From NCBI RefSeq assembly GCF_032062135.1, contig NC_092859.1:39717538-39781537 (forward strand): a stretch of DNA of 64,000 nucleotides, read 5' to 3'. The DNA comes from Pyxicephalus adspersus (Eukaryota > Chordata > Amphibia > Anura > Pyxicephalidae). Position numbers and translations under genes: made by a program. This document shows, one piece after another, positions 40,050 to 53,494 of this stretch; within the stretch, counting starts at the first letter, position 1; the number at the start of each line of letters is the position of its first letter. Under the pieces are notes generated by a model, which saw nothing but the letters and a program-made list of their open reading frames with translations, was not told the DNA's origin and ran no database searches.

Positions 40050-41690
40050 TATACTATTCAACCTCTCCCTTTCTACTGGTAAATACCCCTCAGCTTTTAA
40101 ACATGCCTTAATTCCCCCTATCCTAAAGAAACCCTCACTGGACCCCTCCCTACTCTCTAACTACCATCCTATCCCCCTTCTCCCATATGGCTCCAAACTT
40201 CTTAAAGGCCTTGTCTACAAAAGACTCACCCATTACCTGAGCACCAACTCTCTCCTTGACCCCCTCCAGTCTGGTTTTGGAGCTGCCCATTCCACTAAAA
40301 CAGCCCTTACTAAAGTGGCCAATGACCTCATCAGAGCTAAGTCTCAAGGCAACTTTTCCCTGCTCCTTCTCCTTGATCTTTCCTCTGCTTTTGACACTAT
40401 TGATCACCCCCTTCTAATACAAATCATGCGCTCCATTGGTATCTGTGACACTGCTCTCTCTTGGTTTGCTTCTTATCTGTCTGACCGCTCCTTTCAAGTT
40501 TCTTTCAATGGTAACTCCTCCTCACCCACTCTCCTCCCTGTTGGTGTCCCCCAAGGGTCAGTCCTTGGACCGGTTCTCTTTTCTCTGTACACCTCCTCTC
40601 TCGGTAGTCTCATATCCTCCTTTTACAGTACCATCTGTATGCTGATCACACTCAAATTTATCTGTCCACCCCTGACCTGTCTCCCTCAGTCCTGGATAAG
40701 GTCTCATGCTGCCTGTCAGCCATCTCATCATGGATGTCTGACCGATTCCTGAAACTCAACCTGGATAAAACAGAACTCATCATCAACCCCCCCTCAAATC
40801 CCCCCCGACATATATCTAACTGTTAACAACACTGTTATTCGGCCCTCCCCTCAGGCCCACTGTCTTGGTGTCACCTCGACTCGGCCCTCTCATTTAACCC
40901 CCATATTCAGAACATTTCCAGGTCCTGTCACTTTCACCTACGCAACATCTCCAAAATCCGCCCCTACCTGTCCCCTGAGACCACCAAACTCCTTGTACAT
41001 GCTCTTATCATCTCCCGTCTGGACTACTGTAACCTCCTCCTCTCTGGTATTCCACTAACCCGACTCTCTCCTCTACAATCTATTTTGAATGCTGCAGCCA
41101 GACTCATCCATTCTTCCTTCCGCTCCTCCTCCGCTGCATCTCTTTGTAGTTCTCTCCATTGGCTTCCTTTTCACCTTAGAATCAAATTCAAGCTCCTGTG
41201 CTTTGCCTTCAAATCCCTACACAGTTATTGTCCCACTTACATTTCTGACTTGGTAAAAAAATACTCCCCCAGCCGCTCTCTCCGCTCCTCCAATGACCTA
41301 CTAATGACTTCCTCACTCATAACCTCATCACACGCACGGTTACAAGACTTCTCTAGAGCTGCTCCAACTCTCTGGAATGGTCTTCCGCGTCCTATTCGGC
41401 TTGCTCCTACTTTCTGCTCATTTAAAAGAGCGCTCAAAACCCATTTTTTCAAACTTGCCTACCCATCTTCTTCTGTCTGCTAAATCCTCACTACTTCTCA
41501 CCACTAGATATCTCCCATCCTATTGCGTGTGAAAATCCCTCACCTACTAGATTGTAAGCTCTTCGGGGCAGGGTCCTCTCCTCCTGTATCACTGTCTGTA
41601 TTAGTCTGTCATTTGCAATCCCTATTTATTGTACAGCGCTGCGTAATATGTTGGCGCTATATAAATCCTGTTTAATAATAATAATATACT
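40050..41690 (+). mobile_element. L2-clade LINE, 5'-truncated and inactive
   Basis: The first half encodes reverse transcriptase: [18 protein letters not shown] holds motif A and [10 protein letters not shown] is motif B. The catalytic YADD box reads YADHTQIY (about 40638-40661), so the second Asp is lost. A frameshift near 40.61 kb separates it from the motif A/B frame. The C-terminal part (NAAARLIHSS, LHWLPFHLRIKFKLLC, LWNGLPRPIR) is open at 41085-41483. The 3' tail 'gtaagctcttcggggcaggg', then 'ttggcgctatataaa', ends in AAT repeats. ORF1 and the endonuclease are absent. It is the best-preserved copy of the family in this window. Confidence 0.88.
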
Positions 41691-42573
41691 TTTCAACTGA
41701 ACTGATAACATTGGAGAGATCCTGATGAGCAATGATCACTCCAGATGCTGGTTAAGCCAAAACTGGATTATATGTGTTCTTCTTTTAGTGGTTTTCTCCT
41801 TTTACACCCTAAAATAATCCTGGCAGAAGATCTAAAAAATAATAATAATCTCTACACATCACATATATAAGTAAAAGTATTTAGATAAGAGAGTTTCTCT
41901 TAAGCACAACATTGTTTTCCTGTGTCCAGCTTTAAGCTTCACAAGAATAGAAATCTGAAAAACAAACTGGACAAAAACAGACCGACCCGAACAGCAGACA
42001 GATAGCAGTCTACAGGAAATGGTGTGTTTTATAATAATAATGTCAACCTGACCAAAGCCACACTGTTTGTATGCTAGTATTAGGCGTAAGAACTCCCATT
42101 TGCCAAGGACATTAGAAGATCAGAACCTGAAGAGTGATTTCTATGGAAAGAAGTTATTTTTATCCCTTCTCTAATCCATAAGAGGAGACTGATAACAGTA
42201 AGCAGTTGTCATACCTCACTGGTGTGTGGGAGAGCAACTTCAAAGTCCTTTAGTGCATAGATAGCCCACATGTGTCCGGGCCTAGACTTTCAAAACTTTT
42301 ATGCTGGGGTGGCATATATTTTTTACAGTAAATTATTTTGTATAGCAGATCAGTGTAAAGTATCTTTCAGTATTTTATTGCTCTTCTTGTTCCTAATGTG
42401 GAGATAATACAAAGGGGATTTCCAGGATACATGTTTGCTAGCAAACAATATCTAACTAATCTGTTTCATTACTCAGGTTTGAAAGCAGAGATTGTAGTTG
42501 CACACATTAGCAAACACATATGGATGCCACATTGCTGCATTAAGGCACTTTTGATAGGTGTAGTTCTTAAATC

Positions 42574-42907
42574 TTAAAGCGGACCTATCACCACAATTTT
42601 TACACTATATATAATATTATATATACAGAGAAAAATGTTTTTTTTTTTTTTTTAGGAGGACGCCTCCCCTTTTGTTTTTACTGCCACCGGGCATACATAT
42701 GTAACATATGCCAAGAGGCTGTACGCATGTGCAGTGAGATTGGCACAAACATCACCTGATCTCATTCCTGTGTAGTGTGAGATTGGTCAGGCCATGCCAG
42801 AAAGATGAAGAAAGACGTGATGATCGAACTTGATTTGCGGAGGGATTGTAGGCTTTACAACTTTAAAGATAAGTGTCATTTTTTTTTTTTTTACTTTTCC
42901 ACTTTAA
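42574..42907. mobile_element. TTAA-flanked MITE (piggyBac-like)
   Basis: Starts TTAAAGCGGACC and ends with the complement of TTAAAGTGGA, so both ends carry TTAA and a short inverted repeat. A 334-bp non-coding element with poly-T runs. Confidence 0.55.
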
Positions 42908-43227
42908 TTGTTGAATTTCTATCTATGGGTGACATAAATAGCTATGCACCCACTGAGAGCAGGTTCACCTAGAGCCTATTCATTCCTCCTTAAGCAACAC
43001 ACCAGAGACCCAGATGTTTCCTTGAAGAACGTGCCTAATGTTAAGAGATCTCTCTTTATTTTATATCTAGGTGTCTAGTATCAGAAAAAAAAAGTAAGAG
43101 ATACTATCTAAACTAGGACACCAAAAGTTCACTAAAGTTCTGTTTAGAATTTAAAAAAAGTTTTAAGCTCAACTAGGTTATTACAACATTTAAAGAAGCT
43201 CTGTAAGCTCTAACCCAATATAACACA

Positions 43228-43261
43228 ATATATATATTTATATATATATATATATATATAT
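43228..43261. repeat. (TA)n microsatellite
   Basis: Nearly pure TA repeat with one interruption. Confidence 0.85.
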
Positions 43262-46200
43262 GGCACTAGATTTAATCAGTTTTTTTATTAAAAGTTAAAT
43301 ATTATTTTTACTTGCTTTCTCTAAGCCTAGGGCTTCAAGAAACCACCCCCTGGGGTACATCATATAGTCAATATGAACTCACAGGAGAAAGCAGAGAGCG
43401 TCACCACGTCATCTGCAGCATTTACGACTCTCCCACCCCTGAGGACAGAAATGGATGAAGAGGACTCATGATTTCATCCATCTGAACCAAAGGCTTCAAA
43501 TTTTACATTGACACTGATTTCCTGAGAATGTATTTCCATGTTGAAGAATGAAAGAATGTTCTTCAAGTTGTCTGTGTAAAGCATTCCAATAAGTGGCAGC
43601 TGGTAGGGGTAACTCAAGAGCTATAGGATGTAAATATGTATGGGCGCACTTTTGAAAGCTTTGGTTGTTGGCTGTAGAGTTAACTGTTCGTTCTTCAAAC
43701 TGCACAGAGACTGCAGGGACATTATAAAATAACATGATATTTATGGTAAAGGAGTAATTATACTTTATAAATGTTCATTGTGGAGACTTCTCAATGTAAA
43801 TATCACTCACTTTTAAACTTTAAAGGTCCATTACCTTATATGTGATATCTTTGGATAGGCTATGAATGCTCCACACTAACAGCAATTTAGTGTCTGCTCT
43901 TAAACCCCGTCAGATTAGGGATAGACATCCAATTTTTGTCCCTGAAAACAAACTTATCCTTTTTTTATCTGTTTTTTCATTTTAATTAGTTTAAAGGGGC
44001 AAATCACCCCTCTCCAGTGGAATTATTTCTATTTTTTAGATACACAGGTAAACTTTCATGCTTCATGTTTGGGTATCCTAGTCCTGAATAAAGTGGGCGA
44101 TTAGATATGAGGGGATCTCTTGACAATTCTCTTCTACAGTGTTTCCTTTGTTTTTTATTTAATTGTTTTATATATGTTTTTTGTGGCTTTTTCTATCTGT
44201 TAATTTTAAAAAAAATTACAGTAAACAAAAAGACACCAGCAAAAAATAGGAAAAAACCATATAATACTGTTGGTGTTCCCTGGTAGGAGGCGCATACAGA
44301 GCTCAAAGTTGGGGTCTAAGAGAAATTGAAGAATGGCCAAAAAGCACAATGGTAAAGGAAAAGGATAAAGGATAAATGCATTGAAAATTCCAATATCAGC
44401 CATACCAAACTGCATACCTGGAGCTGCATAGCCTCCTTGTAGTGCTATAGTTCTGGCTCCAGCGTATGCTCTACATACTTTACATTACAACATATTCCAC
44501 ATGCTTTACTAATTCTTAAGTTACGTTAAATTTTTTTGAGCCAGGACTCTTTACACAATTATAAATAATTGCAGCACAGAAGAACAACTTGTCATAGCAA
44601 ATTGTGAAATTTGACTGATTTCCCAGTATAGCAGCATTTTTGTTTTATTATTACACCATTTTACCATAACCCAAAAACAAGTCTCCTATGCAGTAAATTT
44701 TATTTCCAGAAATCGCTGATTAATATTTTACCTTTCCTTCAAAAGGCCATCTCCAGGCAATTTTAACTAACCCCTACCCTAACTAACATGCATTTTTTTT
44801 AACCATACATTGTGAAGAATGATCATTCCCCTAACAATTCCATTTTCAGGTGCTAGGGTCCACTAATTTAGAGGTGCAGATGTGTCTGCTTTGCTGCCAG
44901 ACAGCCAATAGGAAGTGTCTATTTATTTTAGCCAGTGACATAGACACCTAAAAAAGGATGGTAAAAATTGCAATAGGAACAAAAGGAGGCTCTGGGCGGA
45001 ATCACCATGTGATCTAGGCTTTAGGTCAGTAAAATTTTTTTTGGAGTGTAATCTGAAATGAAGAGAGCAAATACCCATCATCATGGTGTCCATGATGCCA
45101 AGTCACTCCAGTGCTGAATAATTGTGCCCCAAAGTGTACTGAAAAATTCAGTGGCTCAGGGCTAATTTTAGGGTTAGCAATGGATTGGTGCAAATGTTCA
45201 TTTTAACTTTAGGGTCAATGTTTGCATTAATACTAGGGTTAGGGTCCTCCATCCGGGGTACTAGTAGGAAAGTTGCCAACACCTTGTTTTATTAGTCACA
45301 GTTTACCACATCTGAGAAATATCATAGCTATTTCACTTGAACTGTGTCTTCCCTTAACCTGTTATGCTCAAACACTTATTCGCCTCAATCCTGGAGCAGC
45401 GAATATACACCATGAGCATCTACCTCCCACCCTCCTATATGCCCGGTAGCTTCCAAATACTCACTAAGGTCTCCTCTGGCCCATTGGATGAACGGACTCT
45501 AAAAGATAAGTCAGTTTTTTTGTTATCAGCTCCTTAATGGAGTCATGGTTATCCTGGTTTGAATTGATCTTACCCTATTTTACTGCCTCACCTATTTGAT
45601 TTACCATTGGTATTGTGTTGGTATTCCCCTTTTGTGTGTATTTTTGTTCTTTTATATTTATATTTTTATATATTTTGCAATTTAAACTTTGTACTCTGTA
45701 TTTTGTATATCTTTGCACTTTCTGTAACATTTTGTTATCATTGTGTCTATTGACATCAGTGCTGGAGGTTTCTGTGGCATTACCTGATACCAGTGCTGTG
45801 GGTTAATATTGCACCCATTGCCACCAAAGCTGGGGTAAATATTATGGCCACCAACACCAAAGCTGTGAGTTTTTTTATTTTGTCCACCGGCACTAATGAA
45901 GACTATTGCCAAAAAAGTGCTGAACTTAGTTACAGCCTATTAATTTTTAATACACTGCAAGACATTGTACCTGGTGGCCCTTTGGAGTTGTTGAGATCCA
46001 CACTTAAGGCCCTCTAGGATTTTTAAATAAACCACCAATGACATATAAAATAGAGTTCTGTAGTTCATATAGGTAACCTGGGCAGGGCTGATAACACTGC
46101 TTCTACGAGTGCACAGGGATTTTGCAAGTTCACTGGATTTATAAAAGGATCCACTAATATTTTGTTCACCTATGAAATAGTTTTATAATGCAATGATATA

Positions 46201-46780
46201 TATATAACAGAAAACACAACAAATTTTTGTTAGAATTTAAATATTCTGAAACTGCTGTATTTTGGAGAACGTTGAGGCTCTTTTGTGATTTCAGATCCTT
46301 TCACTGAAAACACAGTCAGGTCTGTTTTGTGACTTCTTACAGGGCCCGATTTATCAATAAAGTGCGCGTATGCTCAACGTGAGTACTTACCGGTCAGCAA
46401 GCTCTATTACCGGGAATCGGGGCCGTGTTCTAGTGAACTCACCTACCAGTTTCCTGCAAAAATGAACAAAGATCTTAAATACACCAATTAAGGCGATTAA
46501 TTTTCAGCTGCGCAATTCAGGAGGAGATATTAAACTCAATGGTGAGATGATAGCAATTGATTAGCGCCCTGTTTTGTGTGCATCTCCAGTCTATTTTACA
46601 GGTCAGTTTGAATCTTTAAAGCTTTATGTTTTTTAGTGTAAGTGCTACTTTTTTATGTTACATTCTACTCGGTCACAAACTTGCTTCATTTATAGTTACA
46701 TTTGTTGCACTTGTTGTTTTGATACTTTTTTTTGGGTTGCAACACTGCAAACTAATTTCTATCAAGCTGGATATATACTA

Positions 46781-47053
46781 AAGCTGCGTACACACATGCA
46801 ATTCTTGTCGTTGGAAAGGATCTTTCACGATCCTTTCCAACGACAAAGGACTACATGATGCATGAACGAGTGTTGTACACACAGCACAGTTCTTCTCTAT
46901 GGAGAGGGAAGTGGGGGAACAACGGAGCGGCACCCTGCCAGGACAGGTCCACGGACGATGAACGACCTGGGCTGTACACACGCCAGATTCTCGCCCGATA
47001 TCTGGCCGATGCCGATTATCGGGCGAGAAAAATTTGATGTGTGTACGCAGCTT
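46781..47053. mobile_element. MITE with perfect 17-bp terminal inverted repeats
   Basis: AAGCTGCGTACACACAT (46781-46797) is exactly complementary to 47037-47053. TTAA follows at the right end and TAAA is at the left, suggesting a TTAA target site. Two perfect internal hairpins occur: an 18-bp stem (46805-46822 / 46829-46846) with a 6-nt loop, and a 13-bp stem (46988-47000 / 47017-47029). Confidence 0.8.
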
Positions 47054-47286
47054 AAGTAGCACTTTCTAATATGTCATCACACAATAGTATGACTGTAAAA
47101 AAATATGTGAACAACATTTGTGACCTGATTAAAATATCATTCGAGTTTGGCTTTAGAGAAATCAAATATTTTAGTAAAGGATTATAGACAAACATGTTAT
47201 AATACATGTATTAAGGAACATTTAGTGATTTCACTTGTGTGTGTATGTCAAAATACATTTAAATGTATACAAATACATATGCATTT

Positions 47287-47302
47287 TCGTGTGTGTGTGT
47301 GT
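47287..47302. repeat. (GT)n microsatellite
   Basis: Short GT dinucleotide run. Confidence 0.7.
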
Positions 47303-50300
47303 GGTAAGTTTGCTTTTGCTTGGATGGTATGCATTGATGTGATTTTTTGTAATCCTCATGATTGTTAGTTTCATCTGTTGCTGCAATGTTTTTGTGCCTG
47401 GTGTGTAATGCCAGTTTCTGTAGTTTAGCAATTCTTCAGCAATGTGTTGTAATTTTTTCCGCAAGTAGTAAGTACAAATGTCTGCATGGTTTCCACTCCA
47501 AAGTGCTACTTGACCCCCCCCCCTATTGCCTTTATCCCATTGTCACATATTGATATTTAAATGTATTATATACATAGTCATTTTCTTAATAAATGGTCAT
47601 GATTTTATTTATTTATTTTATAGCCTGACATTTGCACTCATATTGATTTGTCCCCACACAACTCCTGTGTTCATTAGTAGTTGTGTTATCGGTTTGTTGT
47701 CATTGTGCTGTGCTGCCTGATCTTAGCACTATAGTATACAAACACACTTTCACTTTCTGCCCAAACTGTTTGTCAATTAGTTGTCCAGCTGAGTTGCATA
47801 CTCATTCTAACACACCTGATGGTGATGGAAGGAGGTCCAGGTTGCCAAGCACAACATCAAACCACATTGATTGCCAAGCTCACAAGCAGGGTCAGGCACT
47901 CTTAGAAATGAACAGATGTTGTGTTGTTGCTTAACTTAATGCTGATAAATAGTGGAGTGTATGCATTATTTAGGTGTTTACACAAAACAAATAGTACTAA
48001 TATATGAAAGTTCCAGGGCCAAATCCACTTTGTGCCAAACATTTTCTTGCTTTTCCATCCCTTCAGGGTGTTTTTGCATATTTTAATGGCATTTTAGATC
48101 TTGGCCCACTGTATATAATTGACTTACTCATCTCAGCTTGGTAGTGGAAGCACATAAAGGTGGATTCCTTCTTTTAACCAGAAGCAATGTCCTCCATGAA
48201 TGTTGCTTGTAGCCAAGCCCAGGACATCAGAAATCATAGGAACAAACAGGCAATCTTTGCAATGTGAAGCAATATGGTCCAAAAAGCCCTCTTTGCCTAT
48301 TTCTTCTTGTAATTTCTCTTTTCTATGTATATGTACACACATCTAAATGCATACATACATGTTTGGCTTTATGTACACTCATGTCTATACATACATGCAT
48401 GCATGAGTATACATGAAGCAAAACAAGCAATATACACAAAAAACATTAACCTGAATGAGGACTGTGCAAAAGTGTGGTGTATTTTTCAACTGAAAAAACT
48501 CAGTTCAGGCGCACATAGCGGGTCCGCATTGGCGCACAGCTATGAGCTACATACTCCTGAAGTTTGGCGAACAACTATGCACATCAAACAACTGAGTTTA
48601 AACAACACAATTGTGCAGTTTTTAGCCTTTCAGACAATTCACAGAAAGGAACAGCTTAAAAACAATCACAATTGACTTTTAAATTGTTATGTCCTGGGGG
48701 TTTGGAAAGGAGATCACAACACACCCCCAAAAAACAAAACATTTTACAAACAACTTTATTCAAAAGAAACATTTGCTAAAAGGTCACATTAAAATAAAAG
48801 AAATAAAAAATAAAACACGCACACACACCACTAAATTTACATGACAAAAAAAATTAAAAAAGAAACACATGTAAACCCACACTTCCATGTAAAGCCAAAA
48901 TATTTAAAAAATGGCCCAACAAATATTGCATTCAAAAGATACTTAGCAAACCAATATGCAATTTTGACCTATCAAGGGTGGAAAACTGGATTAGAAAATA
49001 TTTATGCAGGACAAACATATCAAGGTGGTAATAAAGGCAGAATTTTGCAATCAAACAATATGGCTACAAACACAATAACATAGCATTATTATTGACTTCA
49101 AAATATACATCCAAACATTCCAACTCTCAAAAAACAAATGAAAAAAATGGTAAGCAAAGTATCAAATTCAGCAACATAGATTCATTCAGATAACTCACAA
49201 AACAGCCCCTCCATGAAAAAAAAAGGTATAGGCAAGTTAAACAACACCCTAATATTTGCTCAAATGTAGGTGGACATGTGATACAAAAATTACTTGCAAT
49301 TAGCATTTGCGCAGTCTGTCAAAATTGGCTAATTTTTTTTTTTTTGCGATTGGACATTCCATAATCATTTATTGATACGATCCTTTAGATTTGTACACCA
49401 TTTGAGGAGGATTTATTGTTAAAAGTATATATATATACACACATATACATATATAGCTATAGAAGCAAAAAAGGTCATGTGTGTGCTTGTGACTTTTGTG
49501 GGAAAATCTAGTCCGATGGCAAAGCCGAGGTTTAGCCTGCGGAAAGTCACAATATTTACCCCCAGGCAGCTCCTCTGATCAGCCGAGTTTAGATAGGCGC
49601 CTATGTAGAGGAGCTGAACTCAGTTATTTCTTTCCTGTTAGGCAAGAGTTAAGTCATTTTAAAATATGCTTATTTCTTCCATCTATATAGATGTTTTAAC
49701 CATTTGACCAGCACAAACATTTTTTTAGGGCTAAGGGTAATATGTGTGCCATTACAAATTCTTTTTTAGGGGAACAGTGAGTTTAATGCAAGCTCGCCAG
49801 TGTGAAACTGCCGGCGCTGTGCATATCCATCGGAGAGATTGCCTCAGTTGATGATGTTGATGTACGCCAGTGCCTTAGATTTGGTTGAATTGATTTTAGG
49901 GCTCCAAATCCGGATTGTGAAAATGCACGCGCGTCAAGCTTCTGGTTTGGTTTATTGAATCAGGCTCACAGTTATCTTTTTGTTGCAACCCCTCCTGCAT
50001 CTTCCTGGCTGCCTCATTTCCTTTGTGCAGAAGCTTCCATCTATAATTAAATTGTACAACTTAAAATCTTTTTAGACAGCTGGGCAATTTAAAGCTCATC
50101 TTCAGGAAAAACATAAGAGCTATGTGAATACAGGACTTAAGGCTCTCTTAGTCATTCCTTTCCTTGTAATACTTTTTCTTTGATGTTGTGTTCTGTAAAT
50201 TTATCACTAGATGGCAACAGTGTGATTTTGAATAGCACCAAAGAGAAAGTTTAAGCAATAAGGTGTGCCAAAATAAAGTACACTGGCACTTTATTTTACC

Positions 50301-50328
50301 TGTCAGTCTTGCTGTATGGAATAGCACT

Positions 50329-50352
50329 ATATATATATATATTTATATATAT
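50329..50352. repeat. (AT)n microsatellite
   Basis: AT dinucleotide run with one TT interruption. Confidence 0.75.
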
Positions 50353-52197
50353 GTATGATAGTAACCTATGTCTCCAGACAGAATATATACCCATCATTGA
50401 ATCTTCACTGGATTCCCTTTCTAATTAGTATAACCATTAGTATCACCATAATATTACAGTCAGAGCACAGATGTTGCCTTTTTTCTCAATCTTTACTGGT
50501 ATATAAGTTGGATACCATAAAGACAAAGGGAATATAGATAGTTGAACATGCATTTGATACATTGCACATATGGAATCATTACATCCATTTAAAACAAATT
50601 CAAATATTAGTATAGCAAATACCAGGCCTGAGAGATTGCTTAGTATTAAAGAATGGGTCAAAATGTATAGTGTAGGGGAAGGAGAAGGGGTCAAGGGTCA
50701 TGAATGAAACATCCATAGAAATACATATTAGGAAAAAAAGAAAATTATAATGTGTAACTACAGTAACAAACCATATAGGGTTAATAAGCATGTTATCTAA
50801 AGAGAACTTTATCATACAATGCATGATTTGTTGATGAATTTCCCAATGATTGGAGCATCTGGTTGCTTTAGGGGTTGATAAAACAGCCACGTTGCCAATC
50901 ATCATCAGTAGGTGTAATATTAAGTTCAGTTTGCCATTAAGCATGGTAGACATTTTTACATCGGAGGCCTTATTAAACAATTTTCTATGGAGGAAAGATA
51001 TGCCTCCAGCGTGAGTGGGGAAAACTTCAAGAAAACAAGATGTTGGCTATTATTTAAATTGCAGTAAAGTTGGGTTTGGGTGAGTGGCACAGGGATGACT
51101 GTGTGTACACAAAGAGGTGTGCAGCAGTAAGGCCAAACTTACATTGGTAAAGTTCTTAACAAAGGAACCTTGAAACAGCTGGTATAAAACAAATGTTGCC
51201 TTTTAATATTGTCACAGTTTCCTGTTCTTTTCAGGAGATTAGATAGCATCAGTTAAGCCTGCTCCACAAAATAAATGGAAGTTGTTTTTCACAGTAAGCT
51301 AAATCTAGGTTATAGGGGCTGCCGTTTATAAACATTTCAGGAATCTTGTCCAAAATGTTTTCCTGTTTTATTGGTCTATTGTGTGTCATATAGAACACCC
51401 AGTCCTTTGGTCTATCTTTCCAGCTGCATTATCTTTTTCAAACAATTGAGTTATGCCATTTCCAAGAGAACCTTAAAGATCTTCCAGGACTGCAGAAGAA
51501 GCTAATCAAGTACTAGGTTTCTTCAGTTTTAGGAAAACTCCAGCTTTGCTTAAATTCCTTGTTTTTTTTTTTTCTTTTTTTGGAGATTTTGTCTACACTT
51601 TAGGCTTTTTAGTTCTTTGCTGGAGTCTTCTACCGGATCTTCAAGGCTTTGTTCCAGACATTTCATCATTTGTTTGCCTGTGCTATATACTAGGTATTTG
51701 TTTTAGTACATTATTGTATATTTTTACTGTTGTAAACTATCAAATATAGTAACCATCTTAACCCTTATGTATGTAGCACTTGCAGTGGTAATAAGAGTTT
51801 AACCTTAAAGGAATTCTAGAATGATATATAATGGTTATTAGGTCACAGACCCAGGAGAAGCCCTAAAATTCCCCTATTCTACCGTAATCTTTTTTCTTGA
51901 TATAAATATTTGCTAAGTGGATGATTCTTAAATCTCAGCATCACCAGTAGTGATGGAATTTAGAATAAAGCAATGTACTCCTATCCAAATCTTTTGCTGG
52001 TTGGAAAGGGTCATTAAATCTATCATCCATCTCACATTGAGAGCGATTAAGTGATAGATCATGGACATTGCTGCTAATACTGCCAGCACCATGATCCAAC
52101 AAAGACATACTTTGTAGTACGTGTTATACAGAACATGTCACAGCTCCTCTAGGGGTGGGGGAGCAGAGCTCCACTGACTGTCCTGCTCCCTTATTGG

Positions 52198-52199
<2 letters not shown>

Positions 52200-52232
<33 letters not shown>
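52200..52232 (+). repeat. poly-A tract, 33 nt
   Basis: Uninterrupted A run between 'ttattggct' and 'gggaaatcctgat'. 'ttggct' and 'agccaa' flank it as a short inverted pair. No processed gene copy is seen upstream. Confidence 0.9.
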
Positions 52233-52235
<3 letters not shown>

Positions 52236-53343
52236 AAATCCTGATGTTTGAGCTGTCATCAGGGTTTCCCCATTTCTCAGCCAAATCACAGCACTAGAAA
52301 GCCCTGTCCTCATTTAACCCCTATTGCCTGGGGATCCCTCACTGTCAGGAGTCCCATGGCTGTGCTCATGTCATGTTGCAGCTGTGGGAATTATCCTGTC
52401 ATTGGGATAAAAACACGTTCATGTAGACCCAGCCTAACCATCTCTCAATTCTTTGATATCTTACCCCTATTTTTTTTCTATTAACATTTATTTTGTTATA
52501 ACTATACTCTGTATAGAAAACATCTTGTGCATAAACTACTTACATATGCTACAGTATGAAATGTTCTAATGATATCTATAATACTCATAACTTGTACATT
52601 TACAGTCTGCCCAATACCTCTGAAAAAGCCCAGGATGCAAAATTAATTGGGTTAGAGACCTCAATTGCCTCAACTAACTTATCCAATCATGCTTAGTTGT
52701 ACCAATATCCCATTCACAACACATGTTAACTATACTACTATAGTATGTCATTAATTGTCTATGTTTTCTGAAGAACACAGTACCAGTGTGTTGGTTTGTA
52801 CAATATATTTATATGCCAAAGCCTTTTATTAGTAGTTAGGGAATACCATAAACCTACTCCTAGTCACAAATTTGTCTATATATACACACAATTTTAGAAG
52901 TATGTATTGTATAAGTGGTAGGAAATATGGATCAGAAGATCCATAGAGCAATTTATACATAACCTTAAACATTTCAGCTAGGTTTTGATAACAGACCACC
53001 ATGCAAAATGGCTCAGTAGTATTGCACAGCCTCTAAAGCCATATGTGCAGTGTCAATAAAATTGACATTTGACTCACCCAATAACTAGTTGGTGGGCCAT
53101 GTATCAGTGTTTTGGGATTAATAGTTTCTAACCAATGTATTTTTAAAGTGCTACATTAGAATTATATTCTTGCAACCCCCTACATCACTAAAAAACAAAA
53201 CCCCGGCAAGTTTGGCAGTGTTAAGGCTTTTGTGTAAAACAAGGACACAATTGAGTTACACTTCCCACACACAGGCACATACCCAGCTTGAAGGTAGAGG
53301 TTGCACTAAATTATACAACACAAAAGATATAGAAAAATCAATA

Positions 53344-53349
53344 TTTATT
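53344..53349 (-). terminator. polyadenylation signal overlapping the ZP stop codon
   Basis: AATAAA on the minus strand begins at the last base of the TAA stop (53351-53349). Very short 3' untranslated regions are typical of ZP mRNAs, so this is probably the functional signal. Confidence 0.7.
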
Positions 53350-53494
53350 TATATTTTCACAGTATGCATTGTGGGTCTTTGGTTTCTGTGGCACCTCCAG
53401 ATGCCCAGTATGAAAACCACCACCAACAAAATGCCACCTCCTACAGCTGCTCCTCTCACCCACATCAGGAAGTTGGACTTGGCACCAGTGTTAC
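53349..53494 (-). CDS. zp4: ZP gene exon 13: transmembrane helix and tail
   Basis: Encodes NTGAKSNFLMWVRGAAV, then GGGILLVVVFILGIW, a single membrane span, then the basic tail RCHRNQRP and the TAA stop. It joins exon 12 in phase 1. Confidence 0.88.

Larger units (their letters stand above)
30201..53348. other. intergenic region between CCDC69 and the ZP gene
   Basis: I find no supported host gene in these 23 kb. Apart from the repeats listed separately, the subregions 32.2-33.5, 34.1-36.6, 43.3-46.7 and 47.1-53.3 kb show only AT-rich sequence, short homopolymers and microsatellites. Confidence 0.55.

Noticed and set aside
41085..41483. 132-codon open frame as a host gene
   Set aside because: It is the C-terminal part of the L2 LINE, with the family's 3' tail directly downstream.
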